A stretch of 64,000 nucleotides of DNA from positions 41,667 to 105,666 of the forward strand of contig NW_003546251.1 of assembly GCF_000090795.2 (NCBI RefSeq). Direction: 5' to 3'. This document shows, piece after piece, positions 38,986-49,110 of the stretch. The translations under genes and the position numbers were made by a program. Under the pieces are notes generated by a model. That model was given only the letters and a program-made list of their open reading frames with translations, searched no databases and was not told where the DNA came from. Numbering within the stretch: position 1 is the first letter of the stretch; each line of letters starts with the position of its first letter. Source of the stretch: Amphimedon queenslandica (taxonomy: Eukaryota > Porifera > Demospongiae > Haplosclerida > Niphatidae).

Positions 38986-40337
38986 ATGGCAGATTCTAAG
39001 GAAGCTGAAAACCAAAATTTCCAAGAAATGGAGATCGACTATGATGGGAATCAACAGGAGTTTGATGTGCAGAGAAAGATACACAACATAGCATATGTAC
39101 CTTTGGAAAAGTTCCAGTGGCTCATAGTTGTTGGTCTTCTAGTGATACTAGTGGCATTAAATATCATTCTACTAGCCATAGGTAGTGCTACTCTTAATGA
39201 AGTGAACGATACTCCTACAGCTTCTCCAACAACTGATACTCTTATGAGTGACCCGCAATACTCTAACATAGTTGAAATGATCAATGAGACCAAAATGATG
39301 CAAGCATGGCTCAATCAACACTTCAACCGCAGCATGGCCTTCAATGCTAACCAATTCCTTGAGCTTTTCCAGGCACTGCAAGACCTTTCGGACCAGGCTA
39401 CTAGTCAGACAGCTTATGCTGTTAACAACAGTGAGGTTCTCAATGATATAAGGGAATTGACTTCACAGCAACTGATAAGTATCATTGGTTCTCTTACAAC
39501 CGTCGAAGGAACTACCACCGAAACTGCAGGGTCTGTGAATGACATACTGATTGGAGTCGATCAGATATTAAACATCTTGAATGCATCCCAGCTACTCAAT
39601 TCCCTGCAAACTCTGACTTGCCTTGACGTATACAATGCACAGCCCAACAGTCCTTCAGGCTACTACCACATCAACAGTGAAAATGTTTACTGCAATATGG
39701 ACAATCTTTGCGGTCAAGGGGGTGGCTGGACAAGACTTGCTTATCTCAATATGGAAGATGGCGCAGTTAATTGCCCCACTGGTTTTAAGTATTATCAAAC
39801 TGGAGGTGTGAGAGCTTGTGGAAGGCAAAGTAACCAAATTGGTTGCACAGGTACATCTTTCACTCCAACTCATTTAAGCTACTCCAAAGTCTGTGGAAAG
39901 GTAATTGGATATCAGTATGGTTCAACTGAAGGAGTTCTTGGAAGCAACGGTAATATTAACAGCCATTACCTTGACGGGATTAGCATAACATATGGNNNNN
40001 NNNNNGACAGAATAACATCGATGGAGGGTATTACAACTGCCCGTGCAGTCAGTCAAGTGTACAAACAGTACCAGGTTTTGTTGGCGATAACTACTACTGT
40101 GAATCTGGTAATCCTCATCTTGGTATCTTTAACCAGCTCTTTACAAATGATCCTTTGTGGGATGGACAAGGTTGTAGTGCACTGGAGCAAAATTGCTGCA
40201 CGAATAAAACCCTGCCTTGGTTTTATAGGGACTTTGGAAACACCTCCATCACCGATTCTATTGAGCTTAGAATCTGTGGAAATCAACCTGACCTAGAAGA
40301 CACACCAGTAGGTTTAGTAGAGATCTACGTCAAGTAA
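38986..40337 (+). CDS. Type II membrane protein with fibrinogen-like head (FReD gene 2, contains assembly gap)
   Basis: Same architecture as gene 1: MADSKEAENQNFQEM start, transmembrane segment (WLIVVGLLVILVALNIILLA), and a stalk longer than in gene 1 (an extra segment around KMMQAWLNQHFNRSMAFN). The head begins CLDVYNAQPNSPSGYYHI and ends GLVEIYVK. A run of 10 Ns at 39996-40005 interrupts the head where the paralogues read GSPRNHIWTL. The ORF length is not a multiple of three only because the gap is a placeholder: sequence after it aligns with the paralogues in another frame. It should be treated as a probably intact gene with a gap, not a pseudogene. Confidence 0.77.
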
Positions 40338-40756
40338 AACTGCTGATACAAAACTTAGTGTTATATTATAGGTACTTTTTTCTGCTGCCTCTAACATACT
40401 GTAGCATGCATACACTGTATTAGCTCCATTGTTTCTGCTAGTCAAAAGTATTTCTACATTTTTTTATTGTAACATGCACTCTATCCTATGATTCTATTTC
40501 TGTACCGCTGACATGTAGAGCTATATAGTATTCATTGTGCATGCTTTAAATATTATTTAATTCATGGACATTTGAAGTTTAGTCACAAAATAACAACATG
40601 ATCATGAATGCAATAAAACAAATCATAAGAAGCTATTTCTGCAGCTCATCCCATAAGAGAGTCATGCCTCATTCAAAATTATCTCAAAAAAATTATATTC
40701 TTGTAAAATCATAGTGAATTAAAATAAGCTAACTATAGTTCCTTAATCAGGCATAA
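40338..40756. other. 3' flank of FReD gene 2, duplicated
   Basis: Nearly identical to 43276-43696 (for example AAACAAATCATAAGAAGC and CAGCTCATCCCATAAGAG), so the FReD 3' flank belongs to the segmental duplication. Confidence 0.7.
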
Positions 40757-40950
40757 AAGTTCAAAAGCTACAGACCTTCTATACGTTTATTCTTAGGATA
40801 TTCCACTGAATATCATATCAGTAACTTCTTTGTCTCACTTGGCTTGAAATCAAGGGACCAGGTCACATGATTAACTGGAGTCAAGTTAGGATTGGGAGGT
40901 GGCTGACCTGGCTTCCCTTTAATAATATTTGGCTCCAGCAGAGTTACCTA
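40757..40950 (-). pseudogene. Orphan copy of the last exon of the DUF4139 gene
   Basis: Closely matches the true last exon at 43697-43876, including its acceptor and the ending KNKRIEGL, followed by a stop (TAG here, TAA in the real gene). No other exon of the gene lies upstream on this strand, so it is a by-product of the segmental duplication. It could only be used as an alternative 3' exon of the downstream gene by splicing across FReD3. Confidence 0.75.
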
Positions 40951-41007
40951 AAAATAGAGAAAAAACATACCTTAGGGTGGGTATAATAATTTTAGTGCTT
41001 TTAGCAA

Positions 41008-41019
<12 letters not shown>

Positions 41020-41040
<21 letters not shown>

Positions 41041-41041
41041 G
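41020..41041. repeat. (TA)n microsatellite
   Basis: An uninterrupted AT dinucleotide run between the two duplicated exon fragments, close to a duplication boundary. Confidence 0.7.
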
Positions 41042-41279
41042 TCGTTTGTTATTTTAATTATTAATTATTTATTTCCTTCTTTCTCTTTTTCTTTCTTTTT
41101 CTTTTCTCTCTGTTTGTTTTTGTTTTGCTGGCTAGCCTTGTAAAACTTCCTCTGCCCTTTCTCTTATACATTTTGTCTTCCAATTGTTCTGTGCATTGTA
41201 AAGTTAATATATAATAATAATAATTAAAGATGCTAATTCATCCAGCTGATGTACTATCAAGATACTTGATATTAAAGTA

Positions 41280-41639
41280 GATACTTTAATTAATTGCAAT
41301 CACTAATATCAGTCACCTAGAGGAGGGAGAGGTGTCAAAACAAGAGAGGAGAGAAGAAAAGGAAAGAAAAAGGAGAGCAAACGAGGAGAGTTAGGAGAAG
41401 ATGATGGTAATGCTCAGGTAATGATTAATGAAGTGGTCATTGGTCACAGTTAGACCAGATCAGAACTGAAATCATTCATGAATCAATCACAAACTCTTGG
41501 CTGTGGCAAGGTGAAGTGAACAAGAGTCCATGTCAGATGCTCCAGCGAGTACACCATGCATCACAATCACTGGACGATAAGAGACCGAGTGTCTCACTGA
41601 AGAGAACAGGAGAAAGACTGCTAGCAATATCTTCAACAT
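41280..41639 (-). pseudogene. Partial copy of PPT2 first exon and intron 1
   Basis: 41518-41639 repeats PPT2 exon 1 from the ATG at 41639 ([20 protein letters not shown], then [19 protein letters not shown]). About 41280-41455 repeats the exon 1 end and adjoining intron (GGAGAGGTGTCAA, TAATGATTAATGAAGTGG). Between them the homologous exon sequence is replaced by unrelated bases, and no later PPT2 exon follows. It is a fragment carried along when the FReD unit was duplicated. Confidence 0.8.
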
Positions 41640-41889
41640 AATCGAGGTACAATCACTACAATCATAGCTACAATGTAGACCTGTTTGCTTTAAAAGTATG
41701 ATTGAGTCAGCTACATTTATGATACCACACCTCTCTAATAAGATACCTCAGATTATTCCCACATTCATGCTTGCCATGTTGCATAATAATGAGCTTAATG
41801 TTTCCTATAAAAGTTTGTGTGGCATACCACCCAAACTCTTCTTCATTTGAATTTTTTGCAAAAGTTGTGCAGAGAAGATCAAAAGAAGA

Positions 41890-43275
41890 ATGGCAGATTC
41901 CAAGGTAGTCTCGTCCCGCCCCGTTGCTTGGGACGAGCGCAAGACTAATTCCAAGGAGGACTATGCTGCAAAAAACAAAAATTCCCAAGAAATGAAAGTT
42001 GATCATGATGGAAATATAAAGGAGTTTAATGTGCAGAGAAAGATGCACATAGCAAGTGTACCTTTCGAAAAGTTCCAGTGCCTCCTAGTTGTTGGCTTGC
42101 TAGTGATACTAGTGGCATTAAATATAATTCTACTAGCTATAGTTAGTGCTACTCTTAATCAAGTGAATGATACTCCTTCAGCTTCTCTAACGACTAGTAC
42201 TTTTGTGAGTGACCAATACTCTAACATAGCTCAAATGATCAATTCTATTGATGGCAGAATCAATGACACCCAAATGATGCAGGCATGGCTCAATCAACGC
42301 TTCAACCGCAGCATGGCCTTCAATACTAACCAATTCTTTGAGCTTTTCCAGGAACTACAAGACCTTTCGAACCAGGCTACTAATCAGACAGCTGATATAA
42401 TCGGTTCTCTTGCGACCATTGAAGGAACTACTATCAATACTGCAGGGTCTGTGAATGACATACTGATTGGAGTCAATCAGATATTAAATGCATCTCAGCT
42501 ACTCAATTCCCTGCTAACTCTGTCTTGTCTTGATGTATACAATGCACAGCCCAACAGTCCTTCAGGCTACTACCACATCAACAGTGAAAATGTTTACTGC
42601 AATATGGACAATCTTTGTGGTCAAGGGGGCGGCTGGACAAGACTCGCTTATCTCAATATGGCAGACGGGACAGTTAATTGCCCCACGGGTTTTAAGTATT
42701 ATCAAACTGGAGGTGTGAGAGCTTGTGGAAGGCAAAGTAACCAAATTGGTTGCACAGGTACATCTTTCACTCCAACTCACTTAAGCTACTCCAAAGTCTG
42801 TGGAAAGGTGATTGGATATCAGTATGGTTCAACTGAAGGACTTCTTGGAAGCAACGGTAATATTAACAGCCATTACCTTGATGGGATTAGCATAACATAT
42901 GGATCACCTCGTAACCACATATGGACACTAATATCTGGACTCAGACAGAATAACATCGATGGAGGGTTTTACAACTGCCCATGCAGTCAAGGAAGCGTAC
43001 AGACAGTACCAGGTTTTATTGGCGATAACTACTACTGTGAATCTGGTAATCCTCATTTTGGTATCTTTAACCAGCTCTTTACAGATGATCCTTTGTGGGA
43101 TGGAGAAGGTTGCAGCACATTGGAGACAAATTGTTGCACCAATAAAACCCTGCCTTGGTTTTATAGGGACTTTGGGAATGTCTCCATCACCGACCCTATT
43201 GAGCTTAGAATCTGTGGAAATCAAAATGACCTAGAAGACTCACCAGTAGGTTTATATGAGATTTATGTCAAGTAA
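41890..43275 (+). CDS. Type II membrane protein with fibrinogen-like head (FReD gene 3)
   Basis: An intronless 461-residue protein, MADSK start as in the paralogues. The transmembrane segment is CLLVVGLLVILVALNIILLA. The stalk contains the QMMQAWLNQRFNRSMAFN segment of gene 2 but lacks the NNSEVLNDI...SQQL segment of genes 1 and 2. The head is nearly identical to the other two (CLDVYNAQPNSPSGYYHI to GLYEIYVK), with DPLWDGEGC. Residues 6-22 are unique to this copy and come from a 51-bp in-frame insertion (see 41906-41947). TATAAAAG at 41806-41813 lies 84 bp before the ATG. Confidence 0.82.
   Translation: MADSKVVSSRPVAWDERKTNSKEDYAAKNKNSQEMKVDHDGNIKEFNVQRKMHIASVPFEKFQCLLVVGLLVILVALNIILLAIVSATLNQVNDTPSASLTTSTFVSDQYSNIAQMINSIDGRINDTQMMQAWLNQRFNRSMAFNTNQFFELFQELQDLSNQATNQTADIIGSLATIEGTTINTAGSVNDILIGVNQILNASQLLNSLLTLSCLDVYNAQPNSPSGYYHINSENVYCNMDNLCGQGGGWTRLAYLNMADGTVNCPTGFKYYQTGGVRACGRQSNQIGCTGTSFTPTHLSYSKVCGKVIGYQYGSTEGLLGSNGNINSHYLDGISITYGSPRNHIWTLISGLRQNNIDGGFYNCPCSQGSVQTVPGFIGDNYYCESGNPHFGIFNQLFTDDPLWDGEGCSTLETNCCTNKTLPWFYRDFGNVSITDPIELRICGNQNDLEDSPVGLYEIYVK
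41906..41947. mobile_element. 42-bp TIR mini-insertion with 9-bp target duplication, in frame in FReD3
   Basis: The 42-bp segment begins TAGTCTCGTCCC and ends GGGACGAGCGCAAGACTA. The ends are inverted (TAGTCT/AGACTA; CTCGTCCC/GGGACGAG). It is flanked by ATTCCAAGG at 41897-41905 and again at 41948-41956. Genes 1 and 2 lack it. 42 plus 9 bp gives 51 bp, exactly 17 codons without a stop, so the coding frame survives. It is GC-rich unlike its surroundings. The family is unknown; such a small element must be non-autonomous. Confidence 0.75.
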
Positions 43276-43696
43276 AACTACTGATAAAACTTAGTATTAT
43301 TATAGGCACTATACACTGCTTTTTTCTGCTCCCTCTAACACAGCATGCATGCACTGTATAAGATGCATTTTTCTGCTGTTCTACATTTTTTGATTGTAAC
43401 ATGCACTCTATCCTATGATTCTATTTCTGTACTGCTGACATGTAGAGCTATATAGTATTCATTGTGTCCAGGCTTTAAATATTATTAAATTTATGGGCAG
43501 TTGAAATTTAGTCCACACAAAATAACGTGACCATGAATGCAATAAAACAAATCATAAGAAGCTATTTCTGCAGCTCATCCCATAAGAGAGTCATGCCTCA
43601 TTCAAAATTATCTCAAAAAAATTATATTCTTGTAAAATCAAAGTGAATTAAAATAAGCTAACTATAGTTCCTTAATCAGGCATAAAAGCTCAAAAG

Positions 43697-46600
43697 TTAC
43701 AGACCTTCTATGCGTTTATTCTTAGGATATTCCACTGAATATCGTATCAGTAGCCTCTTTGTCTCAAATGGCTTGAAATCAAGGGACCAGGTCACATGAT
43801 TAACTGGAGTCAAGTTAGGATTGGGGGGCGGCTGACCTGGTTTCCCTTTAATGATATTTGGCTCCAGCAGAGTTACCTACAAAACAGAAAAAACACATTG
43901 TAATGGCTGCATATATATATTATGTCTCTCTAACTCGAGAGAAACTTTGTAACTACTCTGTCTAATCGATCCTCTTTTTCACATCATTAATACCTTAAGC
44001 TTTTCGTCTCTGCTCAGTGGAATCTGATCAGTGAATAGGACGGTTGTTGGCTCATTTCTGGTGTTTGTGATTTCAGTGATTTGAGTGTAGAGGAAGTTAA
44101 CACTAACGTTGATCAACCCGCTCTCTCCTCTCACGCGACTAACTGGCTTATACACAACCTTGACGGACGGATCAGCTCCTAAATGGAACAATAATAAAAT
44201 AAACAATTCACACTAGTACACACTAACCAAGGGAGCAAGAGAATTCTTCATTAGGTGAGACAGATTTCAATGAGGTCTTAGTGACAAAGGATTGATCCAA
44301 GAAGACATTAGCAGGTCCGGCCAGTAAAGGATACTGTGACTCATTCTTCACTTTTGCTTTAAGGAACGCATGCTGGGAGAGTTTTGGGACTGTTTCGTAC
44401 TCAAAAGTTGGTTTCAGATCAATTGTAGCAATGGATACCTTTAATAACAAAAATTAAAAATAGAATCTGCAGTACTTATTGTGCTAGATCTACATGCAAT
44501 AAATAGCCTTTCATTCTCTTTCTCTTACCTTATGGGATGAATTATCACTCGGTATAGAAGCTGATGCAACTATTTCAAAAACACTACTAGCTAGTCCTTC
44601 AGTAACCTGTGCCTGTGGATTAGCCATTGGAGCACTTGATAACTTGCCACTAACTCCACCAAAAACTGAGTTATCAAAACTACCACCTGTCATAAAAGAA
44701 ATAATACATACAGTTTCATTGCAACAATTGGAGATTCTATGCTGAAATCATCAAAATATAATCCGCCATTTTGTTTACCTGGAGGTGCAACAGGCAATGC
44801 TCTAAGCCTATCATAATCATCGTCATTAGACCTGTTACCAAAGTTTCTCTAATGGAAAAGAAGATGATAGTACATCATGAGATTCAGGGATATACCCATT
44901 ACTAACCCTGTAGTAATTTTCCCTTTGAGCTGAATCATTAAAATGGACGAGATTGAGATGAAGTGTGGACAGTTCAGGAGGAGTGCCACCAACATTAGGA
45001 GAAGCTGTTGACAAAGATATTTTAGCATCATTCCTGAGAAAGAGAAAGAATGAGGAATAGAAAAGGAAAGTTAAAGATAGGATAAACTAGAAAGTATAAC
45101 ATAAACAATATCAAGAACTAATTGTCATCGTCAAAGTGTTTGTTTCATTTAAATTATTTCATTTATAAGTAAGTGGAGTGTGAATCTTACCAGTCTTCCC
45201 CAGTGTATTGGTCTATCATTCCAAAGTAACTGACTTGCATTGTCCTGTCTGCACTATTCACCCGCAGGTCATACTTAGGAGTCCAGTGAGCATTGGTAAC
45301 AACATAGGATACCTGGGCAATAGGGAAGAGAAAGGTGTCATAAAATTTTTTAAAATGATTTTCAAATGTTCATAACTCAAAAATTTGTATTCAGAATCAT
45401 TATTGTTAGTAATTTAATTGCAATAATTGAAAATGCCAAAACTAAAAGTACATGTACTTTTCATCAATCTTCTCACCAGTAGCTTAATGTCTCCTCTTTC
45501 CTTAACTGCTAGCATAATACCAATCACAGTTTGCTTGATGACAGCATTCTCATCCGTCCTTATCTTTGGCTTCAGATTTGAGAGTCTATTTTTCACCTAC
45601 CGACCATATTAATTTAAAGAATGATAAAAGGTAGAATTTAAACAGATACTTCTTCTCTCCTTTTGCTCAATTTCTTTCTCTCTTCTTCGTTGTCAGTCTT
45701 CTTTGTCATAAGCTCCATCGACTCATTTTCAAAAGTGTCCATGAAAGAGAAGACATTATCTGAATAATGAATGGATGAATAACTGTGAATACAAAACACT
45801 CCAATTTGTTATTCTTCATAATAATAGAGTAACTAAAACTAAAAAGCTACATTGCATAGCTATATTAAATGTAAACCCCTATGTTATAGCAGAAAGTTTA
45901 AAGTTTATCATCCTCAAAAATACCATCTATAACACTCTAATCTCTTAAAAGAACAATACAATGAGCAAAAAGATCTTCTTTAAGTATACCTATTGTGTCT
46001 CTGCTGACAAGCTCAACTGGCCCAGCACCTTTACCAGAGGAGACTAAAGTGTTTGTGTACTTATCAAGGAGATCTGTTTGCTCCTCCAGCCTGTCTTTTC
46101 TTTTTGTGGAAATGTTAAACTTTTTGTCCAATTCTGTCAATTCCTCTTCTAACTGATGCACTTCATCCTACAGGAGAGAGAGAGAGAGAGAGAGAAGGAA
46201 AAAATAATTAAAAGAATAAACTATACACACAATAATGTAATTAGTGACACATTATCTAAAGATTGACTACTTAACATGATTTTAAGTAAAATCATGATTT
46301 AAAAATAGCAGGAGTCCATGATGATGCAAGAACTCTTTGAAATACAAAATATTGTGCATTTTATTGCAGAAACAGTGAACAAGGAATCAGTAAACCCAAT
46401 TAATTAGCAGGTAATCCATACAGTTGGGTGTGCTCAATGGTATTAAGTAATTTATGAGCATAGTGTCACCTCCTTATAAGGAGGGTAGTACTATAAGTGA
46501 TTACTGTACATTTAAAAACTGCAATATTGAGCTACAATACTATACTAACTATCCACCTTCAGCTCAGATTGGTTGTCTTGCTCTTCAGTAACAGGTATGT

Positions 46601-46919
46601 CTTGAAATGATACCTCCATTATTGATGCAGCCCCTGTTCCATCAATACGAACAGAATCCCTAATAATAATATTAATAATAATAATACACACACACACAGT
46701 CCATTAAAGCAAGTTATAGCAGTGGTAGCAGTCATAAAGTAGATATCTTTTCTTTTTTTTCACTCACTTGTCAATGACTTTTGATATGTTGTTGAGGGTC
46801 ACCTCATTTTCTCCTGCCTCTACATCTTTGAGGCTAATCTCTCTCGTGACTTCAGCTCTATCAGCATACACCACGACATGGCGGACAGGGCACAAGGGCA
46901 GCTCAACAACTTGAGCCAT
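43697..46919 (-). CDS. DUF4140/DUF4139 domain protein (F37C4.5-like)
   Basis: A protein of roughly 550-600 residues with an N-terminal DUF4140-type domain and a C-terminal DUF4139 domain, as in nematode F37C4.5 and bacterial MuiA-like proteins. The biochemical role is not known to me. The start is ATG 46919 (MAQVVELPLCPVRHVVVYAD). Landmarks: RAEVTREISLKDVEAGENEV, KVIDKDSVRIDG; a coiled-coil (HQLEEELTELDKKFNISTKR); SYVVTNAHWTPKYDLRV, a DUF4139 signature; and, in the C-terminal exons, VTLLEPNIIKGKPGQPPPNP and LIRYSVEYPKNKRIEGL before TAA at 43699-43697. There are around ten to twelve exons. The start is head to head with METTL3 across 86 bp. Its last exon was copied to 40757-40950. Confidence 0.82.
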
Positions 46920-47005
46920 TCTGAAAGGCAAAATAAAAAGTAGGTGTGGCTAGGACTGGATAATTAATTAACAAGGCGTGGTTAATGTTCAGCCACACCT
47001 CCAAA
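46920..47005. promoter_or_regulatory. 86-bp divergent promoter, DUF4139 gene / METTL3
   Basis: Only 86 bp separate the two start codons, so transcription of both must begin within or inside this interval. No TATA box is visible. If METTL3 instead uses the in-frame ATG at 46985 the gap is 65 bp. Confidence 0.55.
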
Positions 47006-48985
47006 ATGGTGCGAGAATATCAAGCAGAAGTGAAAGCAAATGGTATCTCTGATAGGTATGATAGCAGTCGCACCTGGAGGAGTAAAACAAAACATAGTGC
47101 AAGACACAAGAGCTTTATGAAGAAGGTAAGAAACAAGAGGAGGCATAGACAGGAACGTATCCAGAGGAGAACGGAAGAATACGAGGACGAGAAAGTCCTT
47201 CTTCCTTCAGAGATAGATCCAAAATTAGAACAAAGAGTCCTTTATGCACTGCTCAATCCTACACTTGAGATACCTACGCAAGGAACCAAACTATTGGAAA
47301 TGTCCGGAACGGATTTTGAAAACCTTCCGAACTTACTCCAGAAACTCTATGGGCAGGACCTCATCTGTCTCCAATCTGACGGGTACACCATAACGTCCAT
47401 TAATCTTGAGAGTATCTCCCGACTCATTGAAATGAAGAACCTCTCCCTTCGTCAGAGTAACATTCCTCGTTTCAAGACTGACCCTGAAGAGATTGAGTAC
47501 CTACTGAATGCTCCATCGGTGAGAGACAAAGAAACCAAACGAGTTGGTAGTGAAATACAAGAACTCCTCACGGCAAAGTCTTACCAGGAACAATTGATTA
47601 AACAAAAGTTTCAGAGTGCTGGCGGGTCGCAGCTAAGAGAGTTCTGTCCTCAAAAAACCCGTGAGGATTGTCGTAGAGTGAGTAGGAGTGGGCGTGCCTG
47701 TCCCCGTCTACATTTCCGAAGGATCATACAATCGCACACAGACGAGAGTCTAGGCGACTGCTCCTTTCTTAACACCTGCTTCCACATGGAGTCTTGTAAG
47801 TTTGTACATTACGAGATTGACCAGACACAAGAAACTGAGTCCCGTAAGGGCGGGATCAAGCCACGCCCATCACTACAGTCCCTTGGGAGCAAGTTGGTAC
47901 CTCCTCAGTGGCTTAACTGTGACCTGAGGAACTTTGACACTTCCGTATTAGGAAAGTTTGCTGTCGTAATGGCTGACCCACCCTGGGATATACATATGGA
48001 GCTGCCTTATGGTACGATCTCTTTGCTTTGTATGGGAATAATGTATTATTAGCTATTTTTTACTTGTGACGAATTTCATGACATTGAAACTAATGGGTTT
48101 TTACTTGTCACAATGGAACTGATGTGTTTTTAGCTTGTCACAGATTTCGTGACATTGGAACTAATGGGTTTTTATTTGTCACAGATTTCGTGACAATTAA
48201 ACTAATGGGTTTTTGCTGTACAGGATAGGAGAGTGATTATGTTTATTTTGTTTATTTTCAAGGTACAATGAGCGATGATGAGATGAGACAGCTGGACATT
48301 CCCTCCTTACAAGATGATGGGTTCATATTCCTCTGGGTAACAGGCCGTGCTATGGAGCTCGGAAGAGAGTGCCTTACCTTGTGGGGCTACGAGAGGATCG
48401 ATGAACTAGTTTGGGTCAAAACTAATCAACTTCAGAGACTCATTAGAACTGGCAGAACTGGGCACTGGATAAACCATGGGAAAGTGAGTTTATTATGTAA
48501 AAGTTTACAACTTTTACTGATACATATTGATGCCTTTTTTGCTATAAATTTTAAGCCAATTTTGGCCTAAAATTTTTTGCCCAAAATCATTTCCTATTTT
48601 CCTATTTTTTTTTTGTAATTTTTACTTAAAACGATCACAAATATTTCTCAATTTTAATATTATTATTTCTTAAATTCTACAGGAGCATTGTCTTGTAGGA
48701 GCTAAAGGGAACCTCCAGGGGGTAAACAGAGGAATTGACACAGATGTCATTGTGGCTGAAGTCAGAGCCACAAGCAGAAAACCAGATGAGATATACGGAG
48801 TCATTGAAAGACTTTCCCCAGGGACCAGAAAAATAGAATTATTCGGACGACAGCACAACTGCCAACCAAACTGGCTGACTCTAGGGAACCAGCTGGAAGG
48901 GGATAATCTACACGACCCTGAGCTAAGGGAAAGGTTCTACTCAAGATACCCTGAGAAACTACACGCATACCCAGCTGTAACATAA
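47006..48985 (+). CDS. METTL3: METTL3, catalytic subunit of the mRNA m6A methyltransferase
   Basis: Writes N6-methyladenosine on mRNA with METTL14 in the nucleus. Only three coding exons: 47006-48011, 48263-48483, 48683-48985. The N-terminal 60 residues are Arg/Lys-rich and unlike vertebrates ([37 protein letters not shown]), a likely nuclear localisation region. A leader-helix/winged segment follows. Two CCCH zinc fingers are seen ([27 protein letters not shown], then [18 protein letters not shown]). The catalytic core has the DPPW motif at residues about 324-327 ([20 protein letters not shown]) and [20 protein letters not shown] with the acceptor-binding loops. It ends [17 protein letters not shown]. 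An alternative ATG at 46985 (MFSHTSK-) is in frame. Confidence 0.96.
48050..48215. repeat. Minisatellite in METTL3 intron 1
   Basis: About three imperfect units of 50-60 bp with AACTAATGGGTTTTTACTTG and CACAGATTTCGTGACATT blocks. Each holds a small inverted repeat GTCACAGATTTCGTGAC. Confidence 0.75.
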
Positions 48986-49110
48986 TAATTACTACGAAAT
49001 TCATTTTTTCGATAAAATTTTTTGTAATCATGTCTACAACATTGTGTGCATGTGTGATGTGATAAAGAGAGAGGGAGGGAGGAGGAGGGAGGTGTGTGTT
49101 AGGTTCCATC

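Noticed and set aside
41707-42048. A minus-strand secreted protein overlapping FReD3
   Set aside because: It is antisense to the FReD3 promoter, leader and transmembrane codons; its hydrophobicity reflects that complement.
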